Of a DNA stretch of 53,399 nt, positions 1-9,696 are shown one piece after another; the first letter of the stretch is position 1, and each line of letters starts with the position of its first letter. The position numbers were made by a program, and so were the translations under genes. The notes beneath the pieces were generated by a model that ran no database searches, was not told the origin of the DNA, and saw only the letters and a program-made list of their open reading frames with translations. The stretch spans positions 1 to 53,399 of the forward strand of contig NZ_ANMO01000167.1 of the NCBI RefSeq assembly GCF_000338295.1. The letters are read 5' to 3'. The stretch is from Rhodopirellula europaea 6C (GTDB lineage Bacteria; Planctomycetota; Planctomycetia; Pirellulales; Pirellulaceae).

Positions 1-1764
1 CCAGGAATGGGGGCCATCGTTCACGACGACGGAGTTGCGTTCCGAGTTTGGGCACCCAACGCGGATCGCGTGAGCGTGGTCGGCACGTTCAACGATTGGC
101 AATCAGAAGCCGCTCCGCTGAAGCGAGAAGAGCACGGGACTTGGTACGTGAACGTTGCCAATGCGAAAGCGGGTGACGAATACAAGTACAGAATCACCCG
201 AGGCGACAACTCCTTTGATCGCATCGACCCGTACGCCCGCGAAGTCACCAACTCGATCGGCAACGCGGTCGTCTACAAAGACACATTCGATTGGAAGCAT
301 CCGACCTTTCACCGGCCGACTCAGAACGAGTTGGTGATCTACGAGATGCACATCGGAACGTTTCATCGAGACGATCCCGATCAACCGGGAACGTTCTCCG
401 ATGCGGTTGCGAAGTTCAAGCATCTCAAAGAGCTCGGTATCAATGCGATTCAGATCATGCCGGTCGCCGAGTTCGCTGGGGATCTTTCGTGGGGTTACAA
501 CCCAGCGCACATCTTTGCGGTCGAACAGGCTTATGGTGGTCCGGACGCGTTGAAAGCGTTTGTCGACGCAGCACATGAAGCTGGTTTCGCGGTGATCATC
601 GACGTTGTCTACAACCACTTTGGCCCCAGCGATTTGGATTTGTGGCAGTTCGATGGTTGGAGCGAGAACGACAAGGGCGGCATCTACTTCTATCAGGATC
701 ACCGGTCCAACACGCCTTGGGGCGACACGCGACCTGACTACGGTCGCGGCGAAGTTCGCCAGTTCATCCACGACAACGCAATGATGTGGATGCGGGAATA
801 CCATGCTGATGGATTGCGGTATGACATGACCGCCTACATTCGTACGGTTTCCGGTATCGGCGACGACGACATCGCGGAAGGCTGGGGATTGATGCAGTGG
901 ATCAATCGCGATTTGCGAAACGAGTTTCCGGGGTGTTACTTGATCGCGGAAGACTTGCAGACCAACAACTGGTTGACCAAGACGGAAGACCAAGGCGGTG
1001 CGGGCTTCACAACCCAGTGGGACGCGGCCTTCGTTCACCCGATCCGAGCGGCGGTGCAAGAGATCGACGATGCACATCGAGACATGTGGGCGGTGCGAGA
1101 CGCGTTGTGTCATCGATACAACGGCGACGCTTTCCAACGAGTCGTGTACAGCGAATCGCATGACGAAGTTGCCAACGGCAAGTCTCGCGTTCCCAGCGAG
1201 ATCGATGCGGAGGATCCCGAAAGCCGCTTTGCAAAGAAACGAACGATCCTGGCAGCGGCTTTGGCGTTGACTGCACCGGGAGTTCCGATGTTGTTTCAAG
1301 GCCAAGAGATGTTGGAAGACGACTGGTTCGAGGACACGGATCCGCTCGAGTGGGAACGGACTCGCCGCCTTCGAGGAATCAAACGTCTGTTCCGTGATCT
1401 CATTCATTTGCGTTTGAACAAAGACGGTTTGTCAAAAGGGTTGACGGGCCAACACATCGTGATGCATCACGTCAATGAAAATGACAAGGTCGTCGCGTTC
1501 GTGCGGCGTGCCGAGGATCCTCAAGACGACGTTTTGGTGCTGGCCAACTTTGCCAATCGTTCTTGGGATCAATACGAAATCGGTTTTCCCGATTCAGGCG
1601 ATTGGCAATTGAAGCTGAACACAGATTGGTCCGGCTACGATCAAGACTTCGACGATCACCCGGTTGAACATGTCGATGCGACGGACCAGCCGTACGACGG
1701 TCTGCCCGCTCGAGCGGCGGTGTCCTTTGGGGCTTACGCGGTGCTGGTGTACACGCGGAAGTGA
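1..1764 (+). CDS. GH13 alpha-glucan enzyme (branching enzyme/trehalohydrolase-like), 5' end probably outside window
   Basis: This is a glycoside hydrolase family 13 enzyme acting on alpha-1,4/1,6-glucans such as glycogen. Counting from the first in-window ATG (base 7), residues 8-95 form a CBM48/E-set beta-sandwich (FRVWAPNA, VSVVGTFNDW). A TIM barrel follows with the four conserved regions: DVVYNH (199-204), GLRYDM with nucleophile Asp273, LIAEDL with acid/base Glu315, and SESHDE with Asp386. A C-terminal beta domain ends near residue 585. All three catalytic carboxylates are present, so it should be active. The frame stays open to base 1 (Pro-Gly before the Met), and homologues usually have a few more N-terminal residues, so the true start is probably upstream. 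No signal peptide is visible, so a cytoplasmic site is likely. Branching enzyme and malto-oligosyltrehalose trehalohydrolase share this layout; the choice between them is not secure. Confidence 0.88.
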   Translation, partial: PGMGAIVHDDGVAFRVWAPNADRVSVVGTFNDWQSEAAPLKREEHGTWYVNVANAKAGDEYKYRITRGDNSFDRIDPYAREVTNSIGNAVVYKDTFDWKHPTFHRPTQNELVIYEMHIGTFHRDDPDQPGTFSDAVAKFKHLKELGINAIQIMPVAEFAGDLSWGYNPAHIFAVEQAYGGPDALKAFVDAAHEAGFAVIIDVVYNHFGPSDLDLWQFDGWSENDKGGIYFYQDHRSNTPWGDTRPDYGRGEVRQFIHDNAMMWMREYHADGLRYDMTAYIRTVSGIGDDDIAEGWGLMQWINRDLRNEFPGCYLIAEDLQTNNWLTKTEDQGGAGFTTQWDAAFVHPIRAAVQEIDDAHRDMWAVRDALCHRYNGDAFQRVVYSESHDEVANGKSRVPSEIDAEDPESRFAKKRTILAAALALTAPGVPMLFQGQEMLEDDWFEDTDPLEWERTRRLRGIKRLFRDLIHLRLNKDGLSKGLTGQHIVMHHVNENDKVVAFVRRAEDPQDDVLVLANFANRSWDQYEIGFPDSGDWQLKLNTDWSGYDQDFDDHPVEHVDATDQPYDGLPARAAVSFGAYAVLVYTRK

Positions 1765-1801
1765 GGCTTGGATAAGCGAGTCCCAAGGCCGATCGCGAAC
1801 C

Positions 1802-3259
1802 TCAATTTAGGACTTCGTTGAGGACGTGGCCGTGGACATCTGTCAGGCGACGTTCAAAGCCGTTGTGATAGTAGGTGAGCCGCTTGTGGTTCAAACCCAA
1901 CAGATGCAAAATCGTGGCGTGGAGGTCGTAGACGGTGCTGATATTCTCGACGGCTTTGTAACCGAATTCGTCGGTTGCTCCGTATGTGAAGGGGGCTTTG
2001 ACGCCGGCTCCCATCATCCATGCGGTGAAGCCTTCCGGATTGTGGTCACGCCCGCTTGCTCCTTTCTGGAAAGTTGGCATGCGCCCGAACTCGGTCATCC
2101 ATACGACCAAAGTGTCTTTCAACAGCCCACGCCGCTTCATGTCTCTCAGCAGAGCGGCGCAGGGTTGATCGAGCACCGGACCGTGCTTGCTGTATTGTTC
2201 GTGAAGCGATTTATGTCCATCCCAATTGCTCACACCTTCGCCGCCGGTTTGATAGGCGCCGTTGAACAGCTGCACAAAGCGGACACCGTTCTCAATCAGC
2301 CGCCGCGCGAGGATGCAGTTCTTCGCGAATTGTGCCTTCAGAATGTTCTGCGAATCGTCGGCTCCGTATTCCCTTAGGGTGCTCTTCGATTCGCTCGATA
2401 AGTCGGTGACTTCGGGAACGCTCAACTGCATTCTCGCCGCGAGTTGATAGCTGGAAATCCTGGCTGCCAATTCGGTATCACCCGGAAATTGTTTGAGATG
2501 CCGTTGGTTCATCCGTTCTAGAAAACCGCGAGTTGCTCGATCGGTTTCGGGACTGACACCCGCCGGGATGTCTAGGTTATCCAGCGGTTTGAGGGCACTG
2601 AATTCGGTGCCTTGAAAGGCGGCCGGCAGAAATCCTGGTCCCCAGTTGTTGACGCTTGACTGCGGAGTGCCACGCGGATCGGCGATCGCGACGTAGGCGG
2701 GTAGGTTTTCGTTTTCGGTTCCAAGGGCCCATGTCGCCCACGCTCCCATACTGGGGAAACCGTCGAGCGTTTGACCAGTCGACATGAAGTTTTCGCCGGG
2801 CCCGTGCGTGTTGGTTTTCCCCGTCAACGAATGGAAAAAGCACATGTCGTCGGCAAGTTCTCCGAGTTGAGGCACCAGCTCCGAGATCATCTTGCCCGAC
2901 TGGCCACGTGGTTTGAACGCCCACGGACTCTTGGTCAGCATCCCTTGTTCGCCTTGAAACGTTACCAAGGACTCCGCACCCGGCATCGGCTGACCGTGGC
3001 GTTTGATCAGCTCCGGTTTGTAGTCAAAGGTATCGAGTTGACTGCAAGCGCCAGCGCAAAAGATCACCAACACGTTTTTCGCAGCGGCAGGATGGTGCGG
3101 AGGTCGGCTGGCAAACGGTTTCGCCGGATCGATGTTCGGGCGAATTGGTGTTGAATCAGCGAGCAATCGTTGTTGATCAAGCAAGCTCGCCAGAGCGATG
3201 CTGCTTAGCCCAGACGTCGCTTGAGTGAGAAAGTGTCTGCGGTTTAGGAATGGAGTCAT
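1802..3259 (-). CDS. DUF1501 secreted protein (pair 1)
   Basis: This 485-residue DUF1501 protein belongs to a family very abundant in planctomycetes and distantly related to the alkaline phosphatase/sulfatase fold; its reaction is unknown. The N terminus carries a Tat-like signal: Arg-Arg at residues 7-8 followed by HFLTQA and a hydrophobic stretch to about residue 25. The family motifs EFGRMP and GRDHNP are visible in the C-terminal third, with [11 protein letters not shown] before them. Its start lies 27 bp after the stop of the upstream cytochrome-domain gene, so the two are almost certainly one transcript. Tat export would suit a protein that folds, possibly with a metal, before translocation. 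The gene converges with the GH13 gene, leaving 37 bp between the stop codons. Confidence 0.9.
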   Translation of the reverse strand: MTPFLNRRHFLTQATSGLSSIALASLLDQQRLLADSTPIRPNIDPAKPFASRPPHHPAAAKNVLVIFCAGACSQLDTFDYKPELIKRHGQPMPGAESLVTFQGEQGMLTKSPWAFKPRGQSGKMISELVPQLGELADDMCFFHSLTGKTNTHGPGENFMSTGQTLDGFPSMGAWATWALGTENENLPAYVAIADPRGTPQSSVNNWGPGFLPAAFQGTEFSALKPLDNLDIPAGVSPETDRATRGFLERMNQRHLKQFPGDTELAARISSYQLAARMQLSVPEVTDLSSESKSTLREYGADDSQNILKAQFAKNCILARRLIENGVRFVQLFNGAYQTGGEGVSNWDGHKSLHEQYSKHGPVLDQPCAALLRDMKRRGLLKDTLVVWMTEFGRMPTFQKGASGRDHNPEGFTAWMMGAGVKAPFTYGATDEFGYKAVENISTVYDLHATILHLLGLNHKRLTYYHNGFERRLTDVHGHVLNEVLN

Positions 3260-3286
3260 GATTTACTCTCTTCGCGTCGCTCCCAA

Positions 3287-6034
3287 TTACGGAATGAACA
3301 CAAACTCGTTTGCATTCAGCATCGCCCGGGTGAATTGTTGAATGCCTTCTTGCTCGATGAAACTGACGCTATCGGCTAGTTCTTCATCGGTTGGCTTTCG
3401 TTGAAAACACAACCGCCAAGCTCGCGTGATTTGATGTGACAGTGTGTCTGATTCATTTTCCAAACGCTTCGCGAATAGGTCAGCTTGTTGCATGACAAAT
3501 CGACTGTTCAGAAGATTCAACGCTTGCAGTGGCGTGGTGGAGCGACTGCGTTTCGCCACGACCATGCTGGCGTCGGGACAATCAAAAGCACCGAACACCT
3601 GCTCGCGTTCTTGACGAACCTTGGTCATGTAGATCATCCGTCGCCAATCTGCTGGGCCGAACGTTTGTTTTGCGTGATAGTGCCGCACGTTCTCCAGTTC
3701 CACTTCAAACGGGCTGAAGCCTGGCCCACCGGCGGCCTCAAGATCAAGCACATCGGTGACGGCAAGAATGGAATCGCGAATGGCTTCCGCCTCCAATCGT
3801 CGCGGAGGGAAACGCCATAGCAAGCGAGAGGTCGCATCGACTCGGATAGCATCTTCGTGGGGCCGATTGCTTTGTCGCCATGTGTCTGAATTAAGAATGA
3901 GCCGATGGATGTGTTTGAGAGACCAATCGTGGTCCATCAGTTCGCTGGCCAGCCAATCGAGTAGCTCGGGGTGACTGGGCGGTGATCCGTTGAGTCCAAA
4001 ATCACTGGGCGTATCGACGATTCCCGTGCCAAAGTGGAATTGCCACAAGCGGTTGACGATCACGCGAGCGGTCAGCGGGTTGTCCTTGCTGGCGATCCAG
4101 TTTGCCAATGCGAGACGACGGTCCCGCTCGGGTGCATTGGTTGCCAAATTCAATGACGTGAAAACTTCGATCGCGTTGGGAGCAACTTGCTCACGCTTCG
4201 CGTCCGGCTCGCCGCGATAAAGACGATGAGTTGGCCCGGGTTGTACGAACGTCCCCGCATAAACGAGCGTTGACTTCTCGAGTTGTTGCTTTTCTTCGAG
4301 AGCCGCCTGCAAACGGTTTTGCCAATCTCGTCCTTGCTGTGCTTCCGCAGAGGGAAACTTTTCGAACTGATACTTTGGACTCGCTGACTTTTTGCCGGTG
4401 AACGTTTTGCGATCCGCCGATGATGTGAGCAATTCCCAGTTGTCAGCTTCCCTGGCGGAGTCGATGCGATATTCGATCGGCAATCGGTCGCTGTATTTTC
4501 CGCTGCGATCGCGACTCCACACGATGCGGTCGATGACGGTTGGTTCGGCGAGTTCAATTTGCACCCAGCCGCCACTGGAAGAATCGACAATCCAGCTGTG
4601 GTCATTGCCGTGGCGACCATCATTGATGTGCATCAACTTGTGTTTTGGATGCACGAAGTCGCCGGACGATATCACCTTGGAACCGCTGCTCGCCAAAGCG
4701 ACATTGAGTCCGTTGGAATAAATTTCCAGCTCATCCAAGCACCCTTCCCCGCCGGTGGTTTTCTGAATGGTGAAACGAATGAACCGGGCTTCTCGTTCTT
4801 CGAAGACCTCTTCGTTTCGCTTTGCGTTGACTGCCGGACGGGGCTTCGACTCGTCAATGACGATGAATTTCTTCAATCGGTTGGTTAGTCCGGAGATCTC
4901 CTCATCGAGCGATGCGATTCGTTTCGCGGTTTCCGGCGTGGGTGGCAGTGCGCGATCGCCATGCTGGACGCCAGCGAACACGGCTTGCATGGAGTAGTAA
5001 TCACGCTGGCTGATTGGATCGAACTTGTGGTTGTGGCATCGTGCGCATCCAGTCGTCAGCCCCAAGAACGCGGTGCCGGTGGTGTTGATCATGTCGTCCA
5101 ACTCGTTCATCCGCTGAGTCTGTCGCAGCTTCGGATCGGACCCTTTGACTTGATCGACCGGACCAGCAACCAAGAACCCGGTTGCGACGTCCGCTCCCAA
5201 TGCATCGCCAGCGATCTGCTGCCTTACAAACTCGTCATAGGGCTTGTCGTCATTGAGCGACTCGATGACCCAATCGCGATACTGCCAGGCTGTCGGGCGT
5301 TCACGGTTCATTTCATAGCCGTGAGTCTCGCCAAATCGCACCAAGTCCAACCAGTACGTCGCCCATCGCTCGCCGTAATGCGGGCTGGCGAGAACACGCT
5401 CGACAAGGTTCTGCCAGGCGTCGTCACTTTCATCGGTCGCAAACGCTTCGACCTGTTCCGGTGTTGGCGGGATACCGAGCATGACAAGATACAATCGCCG
5501 AACCAAAACCTTTCGTTCGGCGGTCGGTGACAAGGTCAAACCGTTGGCCACCAGTTTTTCATGAATGAAACGATCGATGGAACTTCCGTGCGAACGTTTC
5601 ACCGGCTGAAACGACCAGTGCGATAGTTCGATGTCCGTCTTCTCAGGTCCGTAGCTTTCGGGAGTCTTGGCACCGCCGGCGATCCACGCTTTGATCGACG
5701 CGATTTCAGAATCCGAGAGCGAATCATCGGGCGGCATTTCCATACCGGATTCTTCGTGCTGAATGAGTTTCAGTAGAAAACTCTCGCCCGGTTTTCCCGG
5801 CACGACGGCGGGTTCGCCGGAGTTGCCACCGGAAATCAGAGCGGCCAGGCGGTCCAGGCGAAACTGGCTTTCCTGTTCATCCGGTCCATGGCAATCGATG
5901 CAATGAGCCTGAAAGATCGGTTCAATGTCTTTGATGAAGTCAACGGCGTTCGCTTCACAACCCAAGATGATTGTGAAGAGAAAGACAGAAAGACGGACCC
6001 GAGAGAATGAACGGCCTTGTCGATTGAGCGTCAT
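3287..6034 (-). CDS. PSCyt1/DUF1549/DUF1553 cytochrome-domain protein (pair 1)
   Basis: This 915-residue secreted planctomycete cytochrome-type protein starts with a signal peptide. ILGC at residues 23-26 could be a lipobox, giving an outer-membrane or periplasmic lipoprotein. A PSCyt1 domain carries a heme c motif CIDCH (45-49). The DUF1549 (PSCyt2) domain follows and holds a second CxxCH, CARCH (330-334), in the family context TTGCARCHNHKFDP. A discoidin-like F5/8C beta-sandwich is inserted around residues 410-540, and DUF1553 (PSD1) fills the C-terminal 300 residues (VNRLWQFHFG, RRLEAEAIRDS). The family's reaction is unknown; electron transfer coupled to carbohydrate degradation is a common guess. 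The discoidin-like insert suggests glycan binding. It is the first gene of the pair with the DUF1501 gene just downstream. Confidence 0.92.
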   Translation of the reverse strand: MTLNRQGRSFSRVRLSVFLFTIILGCEANAVDFIKDIEPIFQAHCIDCHGPDEQESQFRLDRLAALISGGNSGEPAVVPGKPGESFLLKLIQHEESGMEMPPDDSLSDSEIASIKAWIAGGAKTPESYGPEKTDIELSHWSFQPVKRSHGSSIDRFIHEKLVANGLTLSPTAERKVLVRRLYLVMLGIPPTPEQVEAFATDESDDAWQNLVERVLASPHYGERWATYWLDLVRFGETHGYEMNRERPTAWQYRDWVIESLNDDKPYDEFVRQQIAGDALGADVATGFLVAGPVDQVKGSDPKLRQTQRMNELDDMINTTGTAFLGLTTGCARCHNHKFDPISQRDYYSMQAVFAGVQHGDRALPPTPETAKRIASLDEEISGLTNRLKKFIVIDESKPRPAVNAKRNEEVFEEREARFIRFTIQKTTGGEGCLDELEIYSNGLNVALASSGSKVISSGDFVHPKHKLMHINDGRHGNDHSWIVDSSSGGWVQIELAEPTVIDRIVWSRDRSGKYSDRLPIEYRIDSAREADNWELLTSSADRKTFTGKKSASPKYQFEKFPSAEAQQGRDWQNRLQAALEEKQQLEKSTLVYAGTFVQPGPTHRLYRGEPDAKREQVAPNAIEVFTSLNLATNAPERDRRLALANWIASKDNPLTARVIVNRLWQFHFGTGIVDTPSDFGLNGSPPSHPELLDWLASELMDHDWSLKHIHRLILNSDTWRQSNRPHEDAIRVDATSRLLWRFPPRRLEAEAIRDSILAVTDVLDLEAAGGPGFSPFEVELENVRHYHAKQTFGPADWRRMIYMTKVRQEREQVFGAFDCPDASMVVAKRSRSTTPLQALNLLNSRFVMQQADLFAKRLENESDTLSHQITRAWRLCFQRKPTDEELADSVSFIEQEGIQQFTRAMLNANEFVFIP

Positions 6035-6218
6035 AAGCCTGACATTCCATCATGGAGGAAGATCGTCTGGTCAGCCGATTGTGCATTTGCCGCAATGGAA
6101 TATACACGGCGGCGAGCCCGGTGGTGGCGTGATGGCTCTTGAAGACTGGCTTATGAAACGCTTGGCTGCTCCGAATTTCTGTTGGATCTTTCTCGTTTGG
6201 ACAAATGTCAGACGGTGG

Positions 6219-6698
6219 CTATTGCTCTTTCGCGGGCGTGATTTTGCCGAACAAGTGACCGCCCTTTGCATCATGCTGCCAAGTGCCGGCGTAGCGTCCG
6301 TCGTGAATCAGAACTCGCGAAGAGAACGTTCCCAGTCCGGGGATCCAAACGGAATCCATGGTGATGACCGGGGTGCGATCCGACCAAAGGATCTTCAGTT
6401 GCATCGGGAACTCGCCATCGGTGTCACCGTATTTGATGGCGACTTTCATCGAGTACATATCAGGCTCGGGAAGTTTCTCGCACGACTTGATCGTGTACGA
6501 CTCGGGCTTCAACGCTCGATCTTCTTTGCCATCGACGGTGAAGTGGCCCGTGAACGTGGCACCGCTGAGGTACTTGGCCAATCGCAATTCGCGAGCATCT
6601 TTGTCGGTCGATTCCGTGGGAGCTTGTGCGGTCGCCACGCTGACGTTGGTGACAAGCATTGTGATACAAGCGAACACCAAAACGATGGATCGAATCAT
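6219..6698 (-). CDS. small secreted protein of unknown function
   Basis: This 159-residue protein has a clear signal peptide (MIRSIVLVFACITMLVTNVS, then VATAQA as the probable cleavage region). The mature part is rich in beta-type sequence (FTGHFTVDGKEDR, WIPGLGTFSSRVLI, GRYAGTWQHD) and looks like one small beta-barrel or beta-sandwich. No cysteine pair or catalytic motif stands out. The start was chosen because the signal peptide begins exactly there; a longer frame would run back into the cinA-like gene. The start lies only 4 bp after that gene's stop, so co-transcription is likely. The function is unknown; a lipocalin-like or DUF-type secreted fold is possible. Confidence 0.72.
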   Translation of the reverse strand: MIRSIVLVFACITMLVTNVSVATAQAPTESTDKDARELRLAKYLSGATFTGHFTVDGKEDRALKPESYTIKSCEKLPEPDMYSMKVAIKYGDTDGEFPMQLKILWSDRTPVITMDSVWIPGLGTFSSRVLIHDGRYAGTWQHDAKGGHLFGKITPAKEQ

Positions 6699-6702
6699 GG
6701 TT

Positions 6703-7977
6703 TCAAACTCCTGATGGGGCGGTAACAAAACACTTTCGTAACCAGAACAAACCCGCTTTTGCGACGCGGGCGTGCAAGATGCTCGGGTGAGCTCCGAGGT
6801 GTTGTGTGATGGATGGGAACGAACCATCGGGTGCTGCAACGAGGAATGTGACATTGCTTCCCGGCAGCGGATGATCGCTGGTTTGATGCAGGCTGGGGTA
6901 CTCGTCGACGAGCAACACCCAGTCGGCCGATAACCGTTGACGCAGTGCGGTCAAACACGTTTCCGCGGAAGCGTCGTCGGCCATCCCGGTCCATTGTCGC
7001 AGATCGTCGAGGTTGGCGAGTGAAATTCCGCCGATGAATGCGGGAACATCCGCGGTGAATCCGGGCTCGTCCGAAACCGCAGCGAACCAATCACCCAGCG
7101 GAGCGGCGCGGCCGAGTTCCACCAACAGCAAACGTTGGCCGACTTTGTTGAGGTGTCGGATCACGGCGTGATGTTGTTCAAACGTTTCGCCGTCGCCAAA
7201 ATAGTACTCGCCCGCTTTCTCAAGAATCTCATCGCGGGTGCCGGCAATCGCGGCTTCGCAAGCCTCGGGAGTTTCCCCGGTCGCGACGATGCGCAGTGAA
7301 ATGGTCGCGGCGCTGACGGTGATGCCGACTCGCGGCTGGCGGTCTCGAGCGATCATGCCGCCCAGTTTGGCTTCCATGTCACTTTCGCCGATGCCAAAGA
7401 ATTTCATGATGTGGTGGGCGATGTGCTGACGCTGGCCGTTGGTTGCCAGAACCGCGGGAGCCACCGATTCGTCGAACATCGTTTTCATCTCAGCCGGGAC
7501 GCCTGGCAGGGCGAAGATGCGAGATTGGGTGCCGTCTTCGCGAGTCGCACGAACGTCGATGCCGGGCGCGGTCCCTTGCGGGTTGTGAATGGGGGTGGAT
7601 CCCAGCGGGAACATGGCCTGGCAATGGTTGCGTTCCGGCATTTCGCGGCCGCGGCGTTTGAACATGCCGCGAATGAACTTCAGCGAAGGTTCGTGCAATT
7701 GCAGTGGCAGTCCCAGTGATTCAGCGATGGCTTCGCGAGTCAGGTCATCTCGTGTGGGCCCCAGTCCACCCGTTGCGACCACCACGTCCGCTCGTCGAGC
7801 GGCGATCCGGAAAACGTCGGTGTTGTGCGACAGGGTGTCGGCGACGGTGGTGTGAAATTGAACGTCCACGCCCAATTCGCCCAACCGCTGACTGAGCCAC
7901 TGGGTGTTCGTGTCCAATCGAGCTCCGGTGATCATTTCGTCGCCGATGGAAATGATTTCGGCCGTGGTGTGTGGCAT
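6703..7977 (-). CDS. cinA: CinA-like protein with degenerate C-terminal deamidase domain
   Basis: This 424-residue protein matches CinA (COG1058 plus NMN-deamidase domain). The N-terminal MoCF-like domain is well kept: EIISIGDEMITG near the start, then ATGGLGPTRDD, the GTAPG segment and FALPGVPAEM. In the family this domain acts on ADP-ribose and related pyrophosphates. The C-terminal 150 residues align with the PncC deamidase fold in length and pattern, but the active-site AESCTGG loop is replaced by LVELGRAAPLG and the SGIAGPDGG loop by a Pro/His-rich stretch. NMN deamidation is therefore unlikely. The start (MPHTTAEIISIG) was chosen at the domain edge; an in-frame upstream ATG would add 28 unconserved residues. 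It is the first gene of a two-gene unit with the small secreted protein and is divergent from the eboE-like gene. Confidence 0.87.
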   Translation of the reverse strand: MPHTTAEIISIGDEMITGARLDTNTQWLSQRLGELGVDVQFHTTVADTLSHNTDVFRIAARRADVVVATGGLGPTRDDLTREAIAESLGLPLQLHEPSLKFIRGMFKRRGREMPERNHCQAMFPLGSTPIHNPQGTAPGIDVRATREDGTQSRIFALPGVPAEMKTMFDESVAPAVLATNGQRQHIAHHIMKFFGIGESDMEAKLGGMIARDRQPRVGITVSAATISLRIVATGETPEACEAAIAGTRDEILEKAGEYYFGDGETFEQHHAVIRHLNKVGQRLLLVELGRAAPLGDWFAAVSDEPGFTADVPAFIGGISLANLDDLRQWTGMADDASAETCLTALRQRLSADWVLLVDEYPSLHQTSDHPLPGSNVTFLVAAPDGSFPSITQHLGAHPSILHARVAKAGLFWLRKCFVTAPSGV

Positions 7978-8171
7978 TCGGTTGGCGTGACAAAATGGAT
8001 GCAAGTGGAAGGGTGAAAAGACCCGCTCGCCGCGTTCACCTGGGGCGACAAATCTTGTCACGCAGCTTAACCTTTGCGGGACAGTTCGTCATTGGAGTTG
8101 GATGACCCTTCCCGCCAGCGAACCGCACAGTCTGACGCAAAATCTCGACGCAAACTGGACACTCACCAAGC

Positions 8172-9572
8172 ATGACATCATCGCCCACCGGTTTTCCCGA
8201 CGTCACAGCGGTCATCGAAAAGTCACACGGCAAAGCGGTGGACGACGCCAAAGGAGCGAAACGTTCCAGTGATTCTGACTCGCCGATCCGTTGGACGGTG
8301 GGGTATTGCACCAACATTCACGCGGGAGCGGATGTTGCGGGCGTGACGGACAATCTGCAGAACATTTCCGCGGAAGTTCGACGCCGGATCTTGAATTCGC
8401 AGTACGCCGATGAGAACGGTTCGCCAAAGGTTCAGACGGGCAAAAATTTCGCGACCATCGTCAGCACCGCACCGCCGTTGGGAATCGGTTTGTGGTTGTC
8501 GGCCGAAGCGACCGCGGACCTGCGACGCAACGGACTGAAACCGCTGACCTCGGCGATGAAACAAGCACGCTTGCTCGCCTACACCATCAACGGGTTCCCG
8601 CATGACAACTTTCATCAAGACGTTGTCAAACACGCGGTGTACTCGCCGACTTGGTGGGAAGACGAGCGAATCATTTACACGCGTGAGCTGGCGAAGATCT
8701 TGGCTGAGATCCTGCCGGCCGATACGAATCTGGGCACGATCAGCACGTTGCCAATCGGTTGGCCTCAATCGACCGATGAAGACGGCAACCGAGTCAGTGT
8801 CACCGACGACCAGTTGCATCATGCGGGAACCAATCTGCGACGCATGGCGGAAGACCTGCGGCGATTGGAGGATCGCACGGGCAAGCGAATCGTGTTGGCG
8901 ATCGAACCCGAACCAGGATGCATCTTGGACACCGCGGCCAAGGTGATCGATTGGTTTGATAAACAATTGCCCGATGCCACGCACCGTCGCTACATCGGCG
9001 TTTGCCACGACGTTTGTCATTCGGCTGTGATGGGCGAATCGCAACATGACGTGTTGGCCGCTTATGCCAAAGCCGGGATCGTTGTCGGCAAGATTCAAAT
9101 CAGCAGTGCGATCGTGGTGGATTGGAGCCGAATCGCGGACACCGATCGCGAAGCAACCCTGATTCAGCTGCGTTCGTTCGCGGAAGATCGTTACCTGCAT
9201 CAAACCGGCCGAGTGACGGCGTCGGGGAAGTTTGTCTTGGAAGAAGACTTGCCCGCGGTGCTGGCGGATTTGGATGCCAACCCAAGTCGTTATGCGGCTG
9301 ACAAGCGATGGATGATCCATTTCCATGTGCCGATCTTTGCCGAACAATTTGGACATCTGCAAACCACTCGAAGCGATGTGCTGGACACGCTGAAGAGCAT
9401 CGTCGAACTGACGGATGCATCGAAGCGTCGACAGCCGCTTCAGTTCACCGGGCACTTGGAAGTGGAAACGTACGCTTGGTCGGTGATGCCCGAATCGGCC
9501 GGTCGAAATGACTTGGCCGGCGACATTGCCTCCGAACTTATTTGGTTGCACGATGTCTTAGCGGACTGTTGA
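8172..9572 (+). CDS. eboE: EboE-like metabolite traffic protein (TIM-barrel)
   Basis: This 466-residue protein resembles EboE, a TIM-barrel protein of the xylose-isomerase-like superfamily. In the ebo clusters of cyanobacteria and other bacteria it helps move a terpenoid or other precursor to the periplasm. Diagnostic segments are VGYCTNIHAG (around 42-51), GIGLWLSAEA, TINGFPHDNFH, VKHAVYSPTWW, the YTRELAKILAEILP helix and ISTLPIGW. Possible metal ligands are the Glu residues of EPEPGC and the His of GVCHDVCH, as in related isomerases. The first 40 residues are low-complexity and probably not part of the fold. No other ebo gene (UbiA-type prenyltransferase, EboA-D, EboF) is visible nearby; the next gene is pdxJ, 124 bp downstream. 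Its substrate here is unknown. Confidence 0.82.
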   Translation: MTSSPTGFPDVTAVIEKSHGKAVDDAKGAKRSSDSDSPIRWTVGYCTNIHAGADVAGVTDNLQNISAEVRRRILNSQYADENGSPKVQTGKNFATIVSTAPPLGIGLWLSAEATADLRRNGLKPLTSAMKQARLLAYTINGFPHDNFHQDVVKHAVYSPTWWEDERIIYTRELAKILAEILPADTNLGTISTLPIGWPQSTDEDGNRVSVTDDQLHHAGTNLRRMAEDLRRLEDRTGKRIVLAIEPEPGCILDTAAKVIDWFDKQLPDATHRRYIGVCHDVCHSAVMGESQHDVLAAYAKAGIVVGKIQISSAIVVDWSRIADTDREATLIQLRSFAEDRYLHQTGRVTASGKFVLEEDLPAVLADLDANPSRYAADKRWMIHFHVPIFAEQFGHLQTTRSDVLDTLKSIVELTDASKRRQPLQFTGHLEVETYAWSVMPESAGRNDLAGDIASELIWLHDVLADC

Positions 9573-9696
9573 TCAGCCGGTATGCGTTTGTGTCCAGTTT
9601 GAGTTCGGTAAACGGTGCCAATGCCCGGCGGCTGATGCTTCGATCTCCGGACGATAGCGACTTCCCTTTCCTTCATTTCATTTTTTCATTCCACTC

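Noticed and set aside
103-1407. A 434-codon open frame on the minus strand inside the GH13 gene
   Set aside because: It lies entirely antisense to a gene with all family motifs and shows no recognisable domain. GC-rich codon use leaves such shadow frames.
8223-9551. A 442-codon minus-strand frame over the eboE-like gene
   Set aside because: The eboE-like motifs are on the plus strand; the antisense frame has no family resemblance.
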